Counted from the stretch's first letter, positions 44,230 to 54,237 are shown. The stretch: 64,000 nt of DNA from Croceitalea sp947503285 (GCF_036985505.1 NZ_BTGQ01000008.1:1-64000); one strand, 5' to 3'. Program-made: numbers and translations. Notes: generated from the letters alone by a model not told the origin.

Positions 44230-44472
44230 ATGAAAGCAGTTTTAACCTTTGTCGCAGTAATTTTCTTCTCAACAGCAATTTTCGCAAACAGTACTTCAAA
44301 AGAAATTAAAGTTGCTGCCAAAACAGTATCAGTTGAGTTGAACGTCACATTAAATCAAACTACGATACTTAAATCTGAAACTAAGGTTGCCAGACTTTAT
44401 AAATTCAAAAATTCTAGGATTAAAAAGGCATTGGCTTTTAAGACGAAAAGAAACAAAGCTAAAATGGCATAA
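44230..44472 (+). CDS. Small basic secreted protein
   Basis: 80 residues. Signal peptide 1-19 (FFSTAIFANS). The mature ~60 residues are very basic with Lys/Arg clusters in the last 25 (RLYKFKNSRIKKALAFKTK). No domain is recognised. The gene has its own promoter and ends 9 bp before the convergent amidohydrolase gene. It resembles the 18477 gene only in size and export. Confidence 0.65.
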   Translation: MKAVLTFVAVIFFSTAIFANSTSKEIKVAAKTVSVELNVTLNQTTILKSETKVARLYKFKNSRIKKALAFKTKRNKAKMA

Positions 44473-44481
44473 TGATAACCT

Positions 44482-46065
44482 TCACTTTTCTACCCCTGGT
44501 TGTTTTATGGTGTAGCTCTGTTTTTCTTTTTGTTTCGCTACTGTTGCTTTTACGTCTTTTAAGAGCCCCTTCGAATCAAAAATAATTCCGTCTTTGATGG
44601 TGTATTTCACACCACCGACCCGAACGACCTCATTATCTTCGGTCAGTTTTACGGCACCCGTTCCATAAAGTACTTTAAGGTTTTTTAAAGGATTTTCTTC
44701 TACGATCACAAAATCAGCGAGTTTGCCGACTTCTACAGTTCCTATCTTGGTATCCATACCTAAAGCTTCAGCACCATTTAAAGTTGCCGAACGGATAACT
44801 TCTAAAGGATGGAAACCAGCTTCTCGCAACAACTCCATTTCACGGATATAGGCAAAACCATACAATTGAAAGATAAAGCCTGAATCTGAACCTGTAGTTA
44901 CACGCCCACCTCGGTTTTTATATTCGTTCACGAATGTCATCCATAGTTTGTAGTTTTCGCGCCAAGCTACTTCTTGCTCCGTGCCCCAGTCATGCCAATA
45001 CGAACCATGGCTGATTTTGCTAGGTTGGTAGAACTCCCAAAGTGACGGTAAGGTGTAGTCTTCGTGCCATTCTGCCCTTCGTGCCCGCTGTAGGTCCCTG
45101 CTGGCTTCATATATATTGAAAGTCGGGTCTAGGGTAAAATCCAAACTTATCAATTCGTTCATGACCTTGTTCCAATGCTCTGAATATGGTTTTGCTGCCT
45201 GTTTCCATAATCTGCCCGCTTCTTCAAAGCGGTCTTGCTCATTTTGATAATTATAATCAAGCGGATAGTCTTGTACGGTTCTATCTTCAAATAGGGCTTC
45301 GGGCAATCCATACCAATGTTCCATGCTGGTTAGGCCTGCTCTTGCAGAATGCAATACATTCCAACGTGCAACATCCAATTGGGCATGGTGACAGGCAGAG
45401 CGCAAGCCCAGTTTTTTGTTCTCGTCAAGGGCCGCAGCCATAATTTCTGGTGCGGCCCCAAAGAATTTGATGCCATCGGCACCACGTTCCGCATTGGCAC
45501 GAACCCATTTACGGGCCTGTTCTGGGGTACTGATTGGTGCATCATTCAGCGGATTAAAACTCCCTGAGCTCTGCCCAAATCCCGTATAGGCAAAAACACG
45601 GGGTGCTATAATCTCATTCTTTTCGCTTTTGCGTTTTAGATCTAAGGCCCAATCTATACCACGACCGCTGGGCTCCCGCACCGAAGTAATACCATGTGCC
45701 ATCCATAGTTTAAAGACGTAGTCATAATCGGCCCCTTGTGCCACGCCACCGATATGACCGTGCATATCAATGAAACCTGGCAGTAAGAACATACCGGAAC
45801 AATCCAATTCTTTACCACCTTCTTTTAACTTTGGTCGTTTAGCTTCATTAATAGCTACCCCGGGGTAGCCAACCACCTGAATTTTGACAATTTTATTATT
45901 TTCCACTACAATATCTATAGGTCCCCTTGGTGGGGCCCCATTTCCGTTGATAAGGGTAACCCCTCTAATGATAAGTTGTTCAAAGGGTCCTTCACTCAGC
46001 TTTTCTTGGGAAAAGCCAATTTGGATTAGTGTTAGTGCCAGAATTAAGGCGAATAGTTTTTTCAT
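44482..46065 (-). CDS. Exported amidohydrolase
   Basis: 527 residues from the ATG at 46065 (signal MKKLFALILALTLIQIGFSQ); an ATG seven codons earlier is also possible. Amidohydrolase fold: DMHGHIGGVAQ (HxH metal site), lysine in DGIKFFGAAPE, CHHAQLDVARW, LTSMEHWYGL and TTGSDSGF (Asp) near the end. It is an imidazolonepropionase-like/TolB-adjacent type. The M14 carboxypeptidase gene lies 58 bp upstream on the same strand, suggesting joint peptide breakdown. Confidence 0.88.
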   Translation of the reverse strand: MKKLFALILALTLIQIGFSQEKLSEGPFEQLIIRGVTLINGNGAPPRGPIDIVVENNKIVKIQVVGYPGVAINEAKRPKLKEGGKELDCSGMFLLPGFIDMHGHIGGVAQGADYDYVFKLWMAHGITSVREPSGRGIDWALDLKRKSEKNEIIAPRVFAYTGFGQSSGSFNPLNDAPISTPEQARKWVRANAERGADGIKFFGAAPEIMAAALDENKKLGLRSACHHAQLDVARWNVLHSARAGLTSMEHWYGLPEALFEDRTVQDYPLDYNYQNEQDRFEEAGRLWKQAAKPYSEHWNKVMNELISLDFTLDPTFNIYEASRDLQRARRAEWHEDYTLPSLWEFYQPSKISHGSYWHDWGTEQEVAWRENYKLWMTFVNEYKNRGGRVTTGSDSGFIFQLYGFAYIREMELLREAGFHPLEVIRSATLNGAEALGMDTKIGTVEVGKLADFVIVEENPLKNLKVLYGTGAVKLTEDNEVVRVGGVKYTIKDGIIFDSKGLLKDVKATVAKQKEKQSYTIKQPGVEK

Positions 46066-46123
46066 TGGATTAGTGGTTTTGTTCATCCCTATGTCTCAAA
46101 TCTTATTTCTTACGTCTTATATC

Positions 46124-48640
46124 TCAATCCGGTACATCAATCTTATCCCCTAAAAATAGCGCATTCAAGAACAAGCGATTGGTACCGTACCAACTTCCCC
46201 TAAAATTAGGATTATCGGCAAAGAGTACCACGCGCCCGCGCCCTACTTTACTCACAAGTAGTGATGCGGAAGGTTTTAAAAACCCCTCCATATTCTTTTT
46301 GGTAATGAAGCCATCAATATGGGGGTCTTTGGCATATTTCGCTACGGTGGCATACTCATTTTTACTTGGCGCCAACCAAACGGAATTGTTTTTATATACC
46401 GGAATTTGGGTATCCCTGTATCCAAAGGCTAGGGGATGGGTCAAGTCTAAATCCACTTTAAAAATGGCACCACCAACACTTTCCTTACCTAAATTTTCTG
46501 GGGCATCGACATACGGTTTTCTAACCGCCACCGCAGTACTATCCTTTTTAGGTCCTTCGGTCAGCTTTTCTTTGACCAGTTTTTTGTCAATGGCCCATTT
46601 TGAAGCGTTTCCTATGGTAATTAAGGTATTTCCCTTTCCAATCCAATCTTTAATCTTGTCAAGCTGTGCTTTACTTAAGTTATAGTTGCCCGATACCATC
46701 ACAAGGGTGTTGTACTTGTCCATATTGGCGCGATTGAAATTGCGCATGGGTATTTTGGTTATCGGCATGTGGACCCGTGTATCCAATAAATGCCAAACTT
46801 CTCCTGCTTCGTAGGATCTCACCCCATCACCTATGAGCATCATGGCCTTTGGTTTGGTAAGCGGCGACACATACCTACTGCCCAAATCAATTCCTTTACT
46901 ACTGTAGCCAGAGCTAACGCTGTGTATGGTGACCTGAAATTTTTGTTGTGCTTTTTGTGCCAATTCAAAAACGGTATCGGAATCTTTCTTTTGAAGACTT
47001 ATCGGTATGACCAGGGTACCATAGTTAAACGTAGTCAGGCCTTTGTTGGTCGTTGTGGTAAAGGGTTTGAACGAAGACGAGACCACAATTCCATTTTGTT
47101 GCAAATAATTTAAGGCAGCGGTGGCATTGTAATCATCGTAATCAATGATATAGGCATAATCCGTTTTTTGAACAGCATCCGTTTTTACCAAATCTGTTGT
47201 AGCAGTAATTTTAGTACCGGTATTTAGATTGGTAACGGGCTTATATTTCATATTGTAGAAATTGGCAACGGACCAGGCCGAAGCGTCGTAATAGACGCTA
47301 TCACGGTATGTATCATAGGTTTCAAACATGGTTTGTACCATACGATATTGTGGTTGGTCTGTAGGTACTACAAAAGCGTTTCCAGATTCATAAACCTCGA
47401 TTTTGTGTAGTAATAGCTTATCGATAAAGGCTTTAACGCGGTTTTTATCGTAGTCATCTTTAAACGTATAACCACGCACCCTACTCTTAGAAGCATTACT
47501 TAACGCGCTTTTAAAGAATTTTTGCTGGTATTTTCTGAGCATTGCCTTATTTTCAACAGCGGCCCTTACGGTAGTGATACTCGAGGTATATTGATTTCTG
47601 ATCGTAAACGGAAAAGTAATCTCCCCGAATTTTGTAGTTTGCTTATGGCCACGAGAACTGGCTTGCTCAAACAAAAGCCCTAAACCGCCCTGTAAATCAG
47701 GATAGGAGGACCCATAGCCTGGATAGGTGCCGTCAAACACTTCCTTGGTAAAATAAAAAGAACCAATACTGTCAAGTGCACTTGCAAAATACTCCCCAAA
47801 GAGATTGTTCAAATCTTCATAATTTTCTTTGGGCATGATAGGGTCTTGGGATGCATTGACCTTCATGGGTTCGAAAAAATAGGAACTTTGACTGCCCATT
47901 TCATGAAAATCAGTTACAACATTCGGGTACCATTGATGGTACCATGTTAATTTGCCCCTGCTTTCAGGATGAATGCCCAATAACCAATCTCGGTTTAAAT
48001 CGAACCAATAGTGATTGGTACGCCCCCTGGGCCAGTATTCATTATGTTCGGCATCTTGTGGATCAGCGACCAAGGGGTTTCCCTGATACATATTGGCCCA
48101 TTGGGTATGCCTATCGCGTCCGTCAGGGTTTATGGTAGGATCAAGAAAAATAACTGAATTTTTCAAATATTTTAAAATCTCAGGGCTATTGGAAGCGGCA
48201 AAGGTATATGCCGTTAGTAAAGCCGCTTCAGAACTAGAGGGCTCATTACCATGCACGTTATAGGCCAAATTGATAAAAATAGGAACATCATTATAGTTGG
48301 AGACCGATTGTGCTGGATCGGAAAACGCAAGGTGCTGTTGCTTGATATTATCAAGGTTTTTTAGATTTTCTGGAGTGGTAATCGTTAGCATCACCAATTT
48401 ACGCCCTTCATGGGTTCTGCCGTATTCATAGATACTCGCACGATCTGAAACCTCGGCTAACTTGGTTAAATAGGCGACAATCAAATCATGACGGGTATGA
48501 TGTTCACCAATTGCGTAGCCCAGAAATTGTTCAGGCGAGGGTATTTTTGAATCAAAAGGTTGAAACTTCTCGAAAAAATAGTTTTGTGCTGAAAGTGTAC
48601 CACTGATACATAGTGCTACAAGAAAGAATCTCTTGAACAT
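46124..48640 (-). CDS. M14 family zinc carboxypeptidase
   Basis: 838 residues. Signal peptide 1-18 (CISGTLSAQ). The catalytic domain has YEYGRTHEGRKL, LAYNVHGNEPSSSE (zinc His and Glu), PTINPDGRDRHTQW and RTNHYWFDLNRDWL with TDFHEMGSQS (third zinc His). The last half includes a glutamine-amidotransferase-like fold (LVMVSGNYNLSKAQLDKI). A periplasmic peptidase on small peptides. No terminator between it and the amidohydrolase. Confidence 0.92.
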   Translation of the reverse strand: MFKRFFLVALCISGTLSAQNYFFEKFQPFDSKIPSPEQFLGYAIGEHHTRHDLIVAYLTKLAEVSDRASIYEYGRTHEGRKLVMLTITTPENLKNLDNIKQQHLAFSDPAQSVSNYNDVPIFINLAYNVHGNEPSSSEAALLTAYTFAASNSPEILKYLKNSVIFLDPTINPDGRDRHTQWANMYQGNPLVADPQDAEHNEYWPRGRTNHYWFDLNRDWLLGIHPESRGKLTWYHQWYPNVVTDFHEMGSQSSYFFEPMKVNASQDPIMPKENYEDLNNLFGEYFASALDSIGSFYFTKEVFDGTYPGYGSSYPDLQGGLGLLFEQASSRGHKQTTKFGEITFPFTIRNQYTSSITTVRAAVENKAMLRKYQQKFFKSALSNASKSRVRGYTFKDDYDKNRVKAFIDKLLLHKIEVYESGNAFVVPTDQPQYRMVQTMFETYDTYRDSVYYDASAWSVANFYNMKYKPVTNLNTGTKITATTDLVKTDAVQKTDYAYIIDYDDYNATAALNYLQQNGIVVSSSFKPFTTTTNKGLTTFNYGTLVIPISLQKKDSDTVFELAQKAQQKFQVTIHSVSSGYSSKGIDLGSRYVSPLTKPKAMMLIGDGVRSYEAGEVWHLLDTRVHMPITKIPMRNFNRANMDKYNTLVMVSGNYNLSKAQLDKIKDWIGKGNTLITIGNASKWAIDKKLVKEKLTEGPKKDSTAVAVRKPYVDAPENLGKESVGGAIFKVDLDLTHPLAFGYRDTQIPVYKNNSVWLAPSKNEYATVAKYAKDPHIDGFITKKNMEGFLKPSASLLVSKVGRGRVVLFADNPNFRGSWYGTNRLFLNALFLGDKIDVPD

Positions 48641-48700
48641 TGGGTTGGTCGTCTTTTGAGTTAGACTTTAAAGATAATGAACGAGTGGAAACAAACCCAG

Positions 48701-49579
48701 TTAATCTACCGAATTAAAATCGTCTATTACCTCTTCAAAAGTAATTTGATAATACGTACCCGAACTTTTCATATCACGTTGTGCCTCACCACGTAATTGT
48801 CTTGAAAGGTTATGGATTAATTTAAGCCCCAGTGATTTAATCGTAGTTGGGTTGATATCTTCAGGAAACCCAATTCCATTATCACCAAGATACATTTCGT
48901 AAGTATTCACCCCTTTTTTTGATAGCCGAACCAAGATTTCACCTTCCGTATTTTCAAGAATGCCATATTTCAAGGCGTTGGTAACGGTCTCGTTGATAAT
49001 CAACCCTAATGGAATCACCGTATCGATACTCAATTTAAAATCACCTACATCTAAATTCAGGTCAATATTATGGTCGTTGCCTTTTACGGAACGAACCAAG
49101 TATTCGCAAAGTTCTTCCACGTATGGTTTCAAAGCAATCTTAGATGTGTAATCATCGCGTTTGTAGAGCATTTCGTGTACCATGGCCATTGAAACGACAC
49201 GATTTTGACTACTTTTTATGATACTACTTATTTTTTTATCCTCTATCGCCCTTGATTGAAGACTCAATAAACTGGAAACTGTTTGTAAATTGTTTTTTAC
49301 CCTATGATGTACTTCTTTTAGTAAGATTTCCTTTTCTTGAAGTTTACTCTCTAAAATACCATTCGAGATGCCCTTTGCAATAGTACTTTTCAAAAAAATA
49401 CCATTGGCAATGAATAAAACCATTAAGAACAATGAAATAACGAAATATCCAATCCCGTAACCCTCGGTCAATGAAAGGACTCCCAAACCAATAGCCGTGA
49501 GGGCAGCCATGTAGTTTAAAATTTCAAACATCCTTGCCTTTTGCCTTGGACGTTGGTTTTCTTTGGTTAGGTTTTTCAT
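48701..49579 (-). CDS. Sensor histidine kinase (HisKA_2/HWE-type)
   Basis: 292 residues. Two membrane helices (about 25-65) with almost no periplasmic loop. The phospho-acceptor motif is LLKEVHHRVKNNLQTVSSLLSLQSR-like: LKEVHHRVKNNLQTVSS (His in the middle). ATPase domain: NETVTNALKYG (N box) and LGDNGIGFPEDIN (G box). With its tiny sensor loop it may sense membrane state or act through a partner. No response regulator lies beside it. A -7 element TATGTTTG (minus strand, 49619-49626) precedes it. Confidence 0.9.
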   Translation of the reverse strand: MKNLTKENQRPRQKARMFEILNYMAALTAIGLGVLSLTEGYGIGYFVISLFLMVLFIANGIFLKSTIAKGISNGILESKLQEKEILLKEVHHRVKNNLQTVSSLLSLQSRAIEDKKISSIIKSSQNRVVSMAMVHEMLYKRDDYTSKIALKPYVEELCEYLVRSVKGNDHNIDLNLDVGDFKLSIDTVIPLGLIINETVTNALKYGILENTEGEILVRLSKKGVNTYEMYLGDNGIGFPEDINPTTIKSLGLKLIHNLSRQLRGEAQRDMKSSGTYYQITFEEVIDDFNSVD

Positions 49580-49618
49580 TTATGTGCTTAAGTTATTTCG
49601 TTTTATGGCTGATCAAAT

Positions 49619-49626
49619 CAAACATA
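49619..49626 (-). promoter_or_regulatory. -7 element of the histidine kinase gene
   Basis: TATGTTTG on the minus strand, 40 bp before the ATG. No -33 box is clear. Confidence 0.35.
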
Positions 49627-49682
49627 AAGATAACTTGAGGGTGTAAATTCACGTAAATCTAAATATGTTTTATAACATAATC

Positions 49683-49710
49683 AAAAACGACGCCCTAAAA
49701 TTGGGCGTCG
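49683..49710 (-). terminator. Rho-independent terminator after secA
   Basis: On the minus strand the stem CGACGCCC / GGGCGTCG with a 7-base loop is followed by five T. It lies 126 bp after the secA stop codon. Confidence 0.85.
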
Positions 49711-49835
49711 CCTTACAAGTATTCATATCGTATTTTTACTCGATAATCGAGATTTGAATGCTCAGACGTTTGCGTTGAAAAATAAAATTGATTTTCTTTT
49801 CGATGCCTTGCTGGCTTGCCCCGAGGTAGTTTACT

Positions 49836-52800
49836 TTATTCTTCGACCAAGACCCATTCGCCTTTAATTATCAAAGGTTCGGCTTGTTTGTATTTTACCG
49901 TTTTACTCTCTCCGGAAAGTACATTCTTTATAACAACCCTATCATTTCTACCGATTTTGGGTCTTTCACGAACAATGGTCTCCGTTTTTTGGGGCCGTTG
50001 TCCTTGCGTTTGGCCTGCAGCCCTATTTTGCGCGGCAAGCTCATCACTATTGGGAATTTCCTCTTTTGTGGTCTTTAATTGTTCTTTTGGGCGACGTACA
50101 TTTTGTGCCCTTTGAATTTGACCGGTATTATCAGAGGGAAGCTCACCCTTGAACAAGAACGAAATGACTTCTTTGTTTACCTTGTCGATCATTGCTTTAA
50201 AAAGCTCAAAAGCTTCAAACTTGTAAATGAGCAAGGGATCTTTCTGTTCGTGTACCGCAAGCTGAACCGATTGTTTTAGTTCATCCATTTTTCGCAAATG
50301 GGTTTTCCATGAATCATCGATGATGGCTAAAGTGATATTTTTTTCAAAATCGTTGATCAATTGCTTTCCATTGCTCTCATAGGCTTCTTTTAAATCAGTA
50401 ACAACATTCAATGTTTTTATACCATCCGTAAAGGGAACAACAATTCGTTCAAATTTATTCGTCTCGTTCTCGTACACATTTTTGATGACCGGGAAAGCGG
50501 TTGTAGCGCTGCGTTTCATTTTATCTTGGTAGTGGTCATAGGCAACGGTATATACCTTATTTGCAATTTCTTGGAAACCGAGGCTGTTGAATTCTTCTTC
50601 TGAAACCGGTGATGTAATCGAGAAATACTTAATCAGTTCAAATTCGAAATTTTTAAAATCGTCCGCTGCTTTATTGGTTTCAGAAATGACCTCACAGGTG
50701 TCATAGATCATATTGGCGATATCGACTTTTAGTCGTTCGCCTTGTATGGCATGACGTCTTCTTTTGTAAACCACTTCACGCTGGGCGTTCATGACATCAT
50801 CATATTCCAGCAATCTTTTACGTATACCAAAATTGTTTTCCTCCACTTTCTTTTGGGCTCGCTCGATAGATTTGGTCATCATGGAGTGTTGTATGACCTC
50901 ACCTTCTTCAAGGCCCATTCTATCCATCATTTTAGCAACTCGGTCAGAACCGAACAAACGCATGAGATTATCTTCAAGTGAAACATAGAATTGCGAGCTA
51001 CCGGGATCTCCTTGACGTCCTGAGCGTCCTCTAAGCTGTCTATCCACACGTCTAGAGTCGTGTCTTTCCGTACCAACGATTGCAAGCCCCCCTGCTTCTT
51101 TTACTTCCGCAGATAACTTGATATCTGTTCCACGGCCAGCCATATTCGTAGCAATGGTTACTACACCACCATGACCAGCTTCTGCAACAACATCTGCTTC
51201 TTTCTTATGCAGTTTTGCGTTCAACACGTTATGTGGAATCTTTCGAACGCTGAGTAGTTTTGATAACAACTCCGATATCTCAACGGATGTAGTACCTATC
51301 AATACGGGGCGACCTGATTTTGAAAGTTGGGTCACCTCTTCGATGATCGCATTGTACTTTTCGCGCTTGGTCTTGTAGATCAGGTCATGTCTATCATCTC
51401 GTGCAATTGGTCTATTGGTCGGAATCTCAACGACATCCAGTTTATAAATCTCCCAAAATTCACCTGCTTCAGTTACTGCCGTACCGGTCATACCAGCCAG
51501 TTTGTTATACATTCTAAAGTAGTTCTGAAGGGTAATGGTGGCAAAGGTCTGGGTCAATGCCTCGATTTTTACACTTTCTTTGGCCTCGATCGCTTGATGC
51601 AGGCCGTCTGAGTATCGACGGCCGTCCATAATTCGCCCGGTCTGTTCGTCAACGATCATCACCTTATTGTCCATAACCACATATTCCACATCCTTTTCAA
51701 ACAGGGTGTATGCCTTTAAAAGCTGGCTCATAGTATGGATTCGTTCACTTTTCACGGCAAATTCTTTGAAAAGCTCATCTTTGAGTTCGGCTTCTTTCTC
51801 GATATCAAGGTCTTGGTTTTCAATTTTTGCGATTTCACCACCAATATCGGGCATTACGAAAAAATCTTTATCACCATCCCCTGAGATGTATTCAATGCCT
51901 TTATCGGTAAGCTCAATTTGATTGTTCTTTTCTTCAATGGTGAACAATAAATCTTCGTCGACCTTGGGCATTTCACGATTGTTATCTTGCATGTAGAAGT
52001 TCTCGGTCTTCTGTAACAATTGTTTTATGCCTTCTTCACTTAAGAATTTTATCAGTGCTTTATTTTTTGGTAGGCCCCTGTGTACACGAAGCAATAAAAA
52101 ACCTCCTTCTTTGGTGTCACCTGAAGCAATCAACTTTTTGGCCTCTGCCAAAACACCGGTTAAATGCTGACGCTGTTTTTGAACAATGTTGGCTACTTGG
52201 GGTTTTAACTCATTGAATTCATGACGGTCGCCTTCGGGCACTGGGCCTGAAATAATCAATGGTGTTCTTGCATCATCGATTAAAACGGAATCCACCTCAT
52301 CTACAATGGCGTAATGGTGTGGGCGTTGTACCAAATCACCTGGGGTGTGGGCCATGTTATCCCTTAAATAATCAAAACCAAATTCGTTGTTGGTTCCGTA
52401 AGTGATGTCGGCGTTGTATGCTTTTCTTCTTCCGTCTGAATTTGGTTGGTGTTTATCGATACAATCTACTGATAACCCATGAAATTGAAATATAGGTGCC
52501 ATCCAGGCACTATCACGTTTTGCCAAATAGTCGTTGACCGTGACCAAGTGTGCTCCTTTACCAGAAAGGGCATTTAAATAAAGTGGAAGGGTAGCGACCA
52601 AAGTCTTACCTTCACCTGTTTGCATTTCAGCAATTTTACCTTGATGCAAGACGATGCCACCGATCAATTGTACATCATAGTGCACCATATCCCAAGTGAC
52701 CTCTTTGCCGGCGGCATCCCATGAGTTGTGCCAAACGGCATTGTCGCCGTCAAGTGCAACATAATCGGCGGTGCCTGATAAGGAACGGTCAAATTCCGTA

Positions 52801-53198
52801 GCCGTTACGGTTAGGGTCTTATTATTGGCAAAGCGTTTGGCGGTCTCTTTCACCACTGCAAATGCTTCTGGTAAAATTTCGTTTAATACTTCCTCTGAAA
52901 TCTTGTAAGACTCTTCATTTAGCTTATCGATTTCGCCATATATTTCTTCATTTCTATCAATGTCAGACGATGCTTCAACTTCTTTTTGAAGTTCGGCAAT
53001 TTTTTCATTGACCTCTTGGCAAGCTTCGGCGATGCTATCTTTGAAAGAACTTGTTTTAGCCCTAAGCTCGTCATGGCCCAACTTTTCCAGTTCAGATTCA
53101 AAGGCCTTTATTTTTTTGACCAAAGGCTGCATGGCTTTTACATCTTTTTCAGATTTATCGCCAACAAAGACCTTCAGTACGGAATTTAAAATACTCAT
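49836..53198 (-). CDS. secA: Preprotein translocase ATPase SecA
   Basis: 1120 residues. Walker A AEMQTGEGKTLVAT, Walker B/DEAD IVDEVDSVLIDDARTP, helicase motifs TIATNMAGRGTD and QLRGRSGRQGD, all in order. It is about 200 residues longer than E. coli SecA: an insertion of roughly 90 residues (VQKQRQHLTGVLAEAKKLI-VHRGLPKNKAL) follows DDARTPLIISGP, and the C-terminus is a long charged tail without the usual zinc-binding cysteines. It drives export of unfolded proteins through SecYEG. Both features are normal in Bacteroidota. Confidence 0.97.
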   Translation of the reverse strand: MSILNSVLKVFVGDKSEKDVKAMQPLVKKIKAFESELEKLGHDELRAKTSSFKDSIAEACQEVNEKIAELQKEVEASSDIDRNEEIYGEIDKLNEESYKISEEVLNEILPEAFAVVKETAKRFANNKTLTVTATEFDRSLSGTADYVALDGDNAVWHNSWDAAGKEVTWDMVHYDVQLIGGIVLHQGKIAEMQTGEGKTLVATLPLYLNALSGKGAHLVTVNDYLAKRDSAWMAPIFQFHGLSVDCIDKHQPNSDGRRKAYNADITYGTNNEFGFDYLRDNMAHTPGDLVQRPHHYAIVDEVDSVLIDDARTPLIISGPVPEGDRHEFNELKPQVANIVQKQRQHLTGVLAEAKKLIASGDTKEGGFLLLRVHRGLPKNKALIKFLSEEGIKQLLQKTENFYMQDNNREMPKVDEDLLFTIEEKNNQIELTDKGIEYISGDGDKDFFVMPDIGGEIAKIENQDLDIEKEAELKDELFKEFAVKSERIHTMSQLLKAYTLFEKDVEYVVMDNKVMIVDEQTGRIMDGRRYSDGLHQAIEAKESVKIEALTQTFATITLQNYFRMYNKLAGMTGTAVTEAGEFWEIYKLDVVEIPTNRPIARDDRHDLIYKTKREKYNAIIEEVTQLSKSGRPVLIGTTSVEISELLSKLLSVRKIPHNVLNAKLHKKEADVVAEAGHGGVVTIATNMAGRGTDIKLSAEVKEAGGLAIVGTERHDSRRVDRQLRGRSGRQGDPGSSQFYVSLEDNLMRLFGSDRVAKMMDRMGLEEGEVIQHSMMTKSIERAQKKVEENNFGIRKRLLEYDDVMNAQREVVYKRRRHAIQGERLKVDIANMIYDTCEVISETNKAADDFKNFEFELIKYFSITSPVSEEEFNSLGFQEIANKVYTVAYDHYQDKMKRSATTAFPVIKNVYENETNKFERIVVPFTDGIKTLNVVTDLKEAYESNGKQLINDFEKNITLAIIDDSWKTHLRKMDELKQSVQLAVHEQKDPLLIYKFEAFELFKAMIDKVNKEVISFLFKGELPSDNTGQIQRAQNVRRPKEQLKTTKEEIPNSDELAAQNRAAGQTQGQRPQKTETIVRERPKIGRNDRVVIKNVLSGESKTVKYKQAEPLIIKGEWVLVEE

Positions 53199-53270
53199 GG
53201 GTAATTTTTTGTTTTATGAAGCAAAAGCTGTTCCACAGTTTTGGTTGACCAAAAATGTCGGTCTAGCTGT

Positions 53271-53278
53271 CAAAATTA
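53271..53278 (-). promoter_or_regulatory. -7 element of secA
   Basis: TAATTTTG on the minus strand, 73 bp before the ATG and directly after the terminator of the upstream gene. The -33 box would overlap that terminator. Confidence 0.4.
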
Positions 53279-53281
53279 CAT

Positions 53282-53306
53282 AAAAAAAGCCTCAAAAATG
53301 AGGCTT
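53282..53306 (-). terminator. Rho-independent terminator after the DUF2795 gene
   Basis: Stem AAGCCTCA / TGAGGCTT with loop TTTT (minus strand), followed by a run of T. It lies 24 bp after the stop codon. Confidence 0.9.
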
Positions 53307-53330
53307 CCTATCTTGTTGTTCCAATTGTTT

Positions 53331-53555
53331 TCAATACTCATCCTCGTTCCAGAGGTAATCTTCCTCAGTGGGATAATCTGGCCATATCTCTTCGATGGAT
53401 TCATAAATCTCTCCACCTTCTTCTTCCATTGATTGCAGGTTCTCTACAACTTCCAAAGGGGCGCCCGTTCTGATGGCGTAATCTATTAATTCGTCTTTAG
53501 TGGCTGGCCAAGGGGCGTCACTTAGATATGAGGCTAGTTCTAATGTCCAGTACAT
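53331..53555 (-). CDS. DUF2795 small acidic protein
   Basis: 74 residues. LELASYLSDAPWPATKDELIDYAIRTGAP-E-VENL is the DUF2795 pattern (a small helical fold also found in nucleic-acid-linked proteins). The C-terminus is very acidic and aromatic (IWPDYPTEEDYLWNEDE). It has its own strong promoter and terminator, a sign of a highly expressed single gene. Function unknown. Confidence 0.88.
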   Translation of the reverse strand: MYWTLELASYLSDAPWPATKDELIDYAIRTGAPLEVVENLQSMEEEGGEIYESIEEIWPDYPTEEDYLWNEDEY

Positions 53556-53582
53556 AGCAATGGTTTGATTTTAAATTTTTTG

Positions 53583-53612
53583 CAAAAATAATTTTTAAAC
53601 CCAATCCGCCAA
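53583..53612 (-). promoter_or_regulatory. Promoter of the DUF2795 gene
   Basis: On the minus strand TTG (53610-53612), a 19-bp spacer and TATTTTTG (53583-53590) match both boxes. The expected leader is about 24 bases. Confidence 0.65.
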
Positions 53613-53679
53613 GGAATTTCTGAATTATTTAAAAAATATTTTTACTTCTTCATTCAACAACGTGAAAATTGCTGAATTA

Positions 53680-54237
53680 TTAGTCCATTTTTTCAGGAAT
53701 CCACTTTACTTCATCGGCCTGTAAATCTTTTGACAACTTTCGTGCCAATACAAACAGGTAATCTGATAACCTATTGATATAGGCCAAAAGGGTTTCGGGT
53801 ACGGGCTCGTTTTCGTGCAAATAGGATATCATACGTTCTCCACGTCTGCATACGGTTCTAGCAATATGACAGTATGACACGGTAATGTGCCCACCAGGTA
53901 GTATAAAATGGGTCATTTCAGGAAGTTCTTCATTCATCAGGTCCATTTCACGTTCTAGGGCCTCAATATCCTCACTATGTATTCTTGGTATTTTCAATCG
54001 ATTGTCTTTTTTGGGTTCGGTTGCCAAAATTGCCCCAACGGTAAAGAGCTTGTTCTGAATGTTGGCCAATATTTGTTTAGAATGCGAATCTATATCTTGG
54101 TCCCGAACTAAACCTAAAAAAGAATTAAGCTCATCTATGGTGCCATAACTTTCGATACGAATATGATGCTTGGGAACGCGTTTTCCAGTAAAAAGTGCAG
54201 TAGTGGCCTTGTCACCTGTTTTGGTATATATTTTCAT
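53680..54237 (-). CDS. ATP:cob(I)alamin adenosyltransferase, PduO type
   Basis: 185 residues. KIYTKTGDKATTALFTGKRVPK at the N-terminus is the ATP-binding signature, and RGERMI and NRLSDYLFVLARK near the C-terminus are typical of PduO enzymes. It makes adenosylcobalamin for mutases such as methylmalonyl-CoA mutase, the enzyme MeaB protects. Monocistronic as far as can be seen. Confidence 0.95.
   Translation of the reverse strand: MKIYTKTGDKATTALFTGKRVPKHHIRIESYGTIDELNSFLGLVRDQDIDSHSKQILANIQNKLFTVGAILATEPKKDNRLKIPRIHSEDIEALEREMDLMNEELPEMTHFILPGGHITVSYCHIARTVCRRGERMISYLHENEPVPETLLAYINRLSDYLFVLARKLSKDLQADEVKWIPEKMD

Noticed and set aside
44048..44233. 61-residue + strand frame before the basic secreted gene
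   Set aside because: It runs through the promoter and hairpins, has no domain, and overlaps the real start.
46091..46131. Pseudo-repeats of CTCAAATCTTA / GTCTTATATCTCA type between the amidohydrolase and M14 genes
   Set aside because: They look like short low-complexity drift and are too short to call a repeat.
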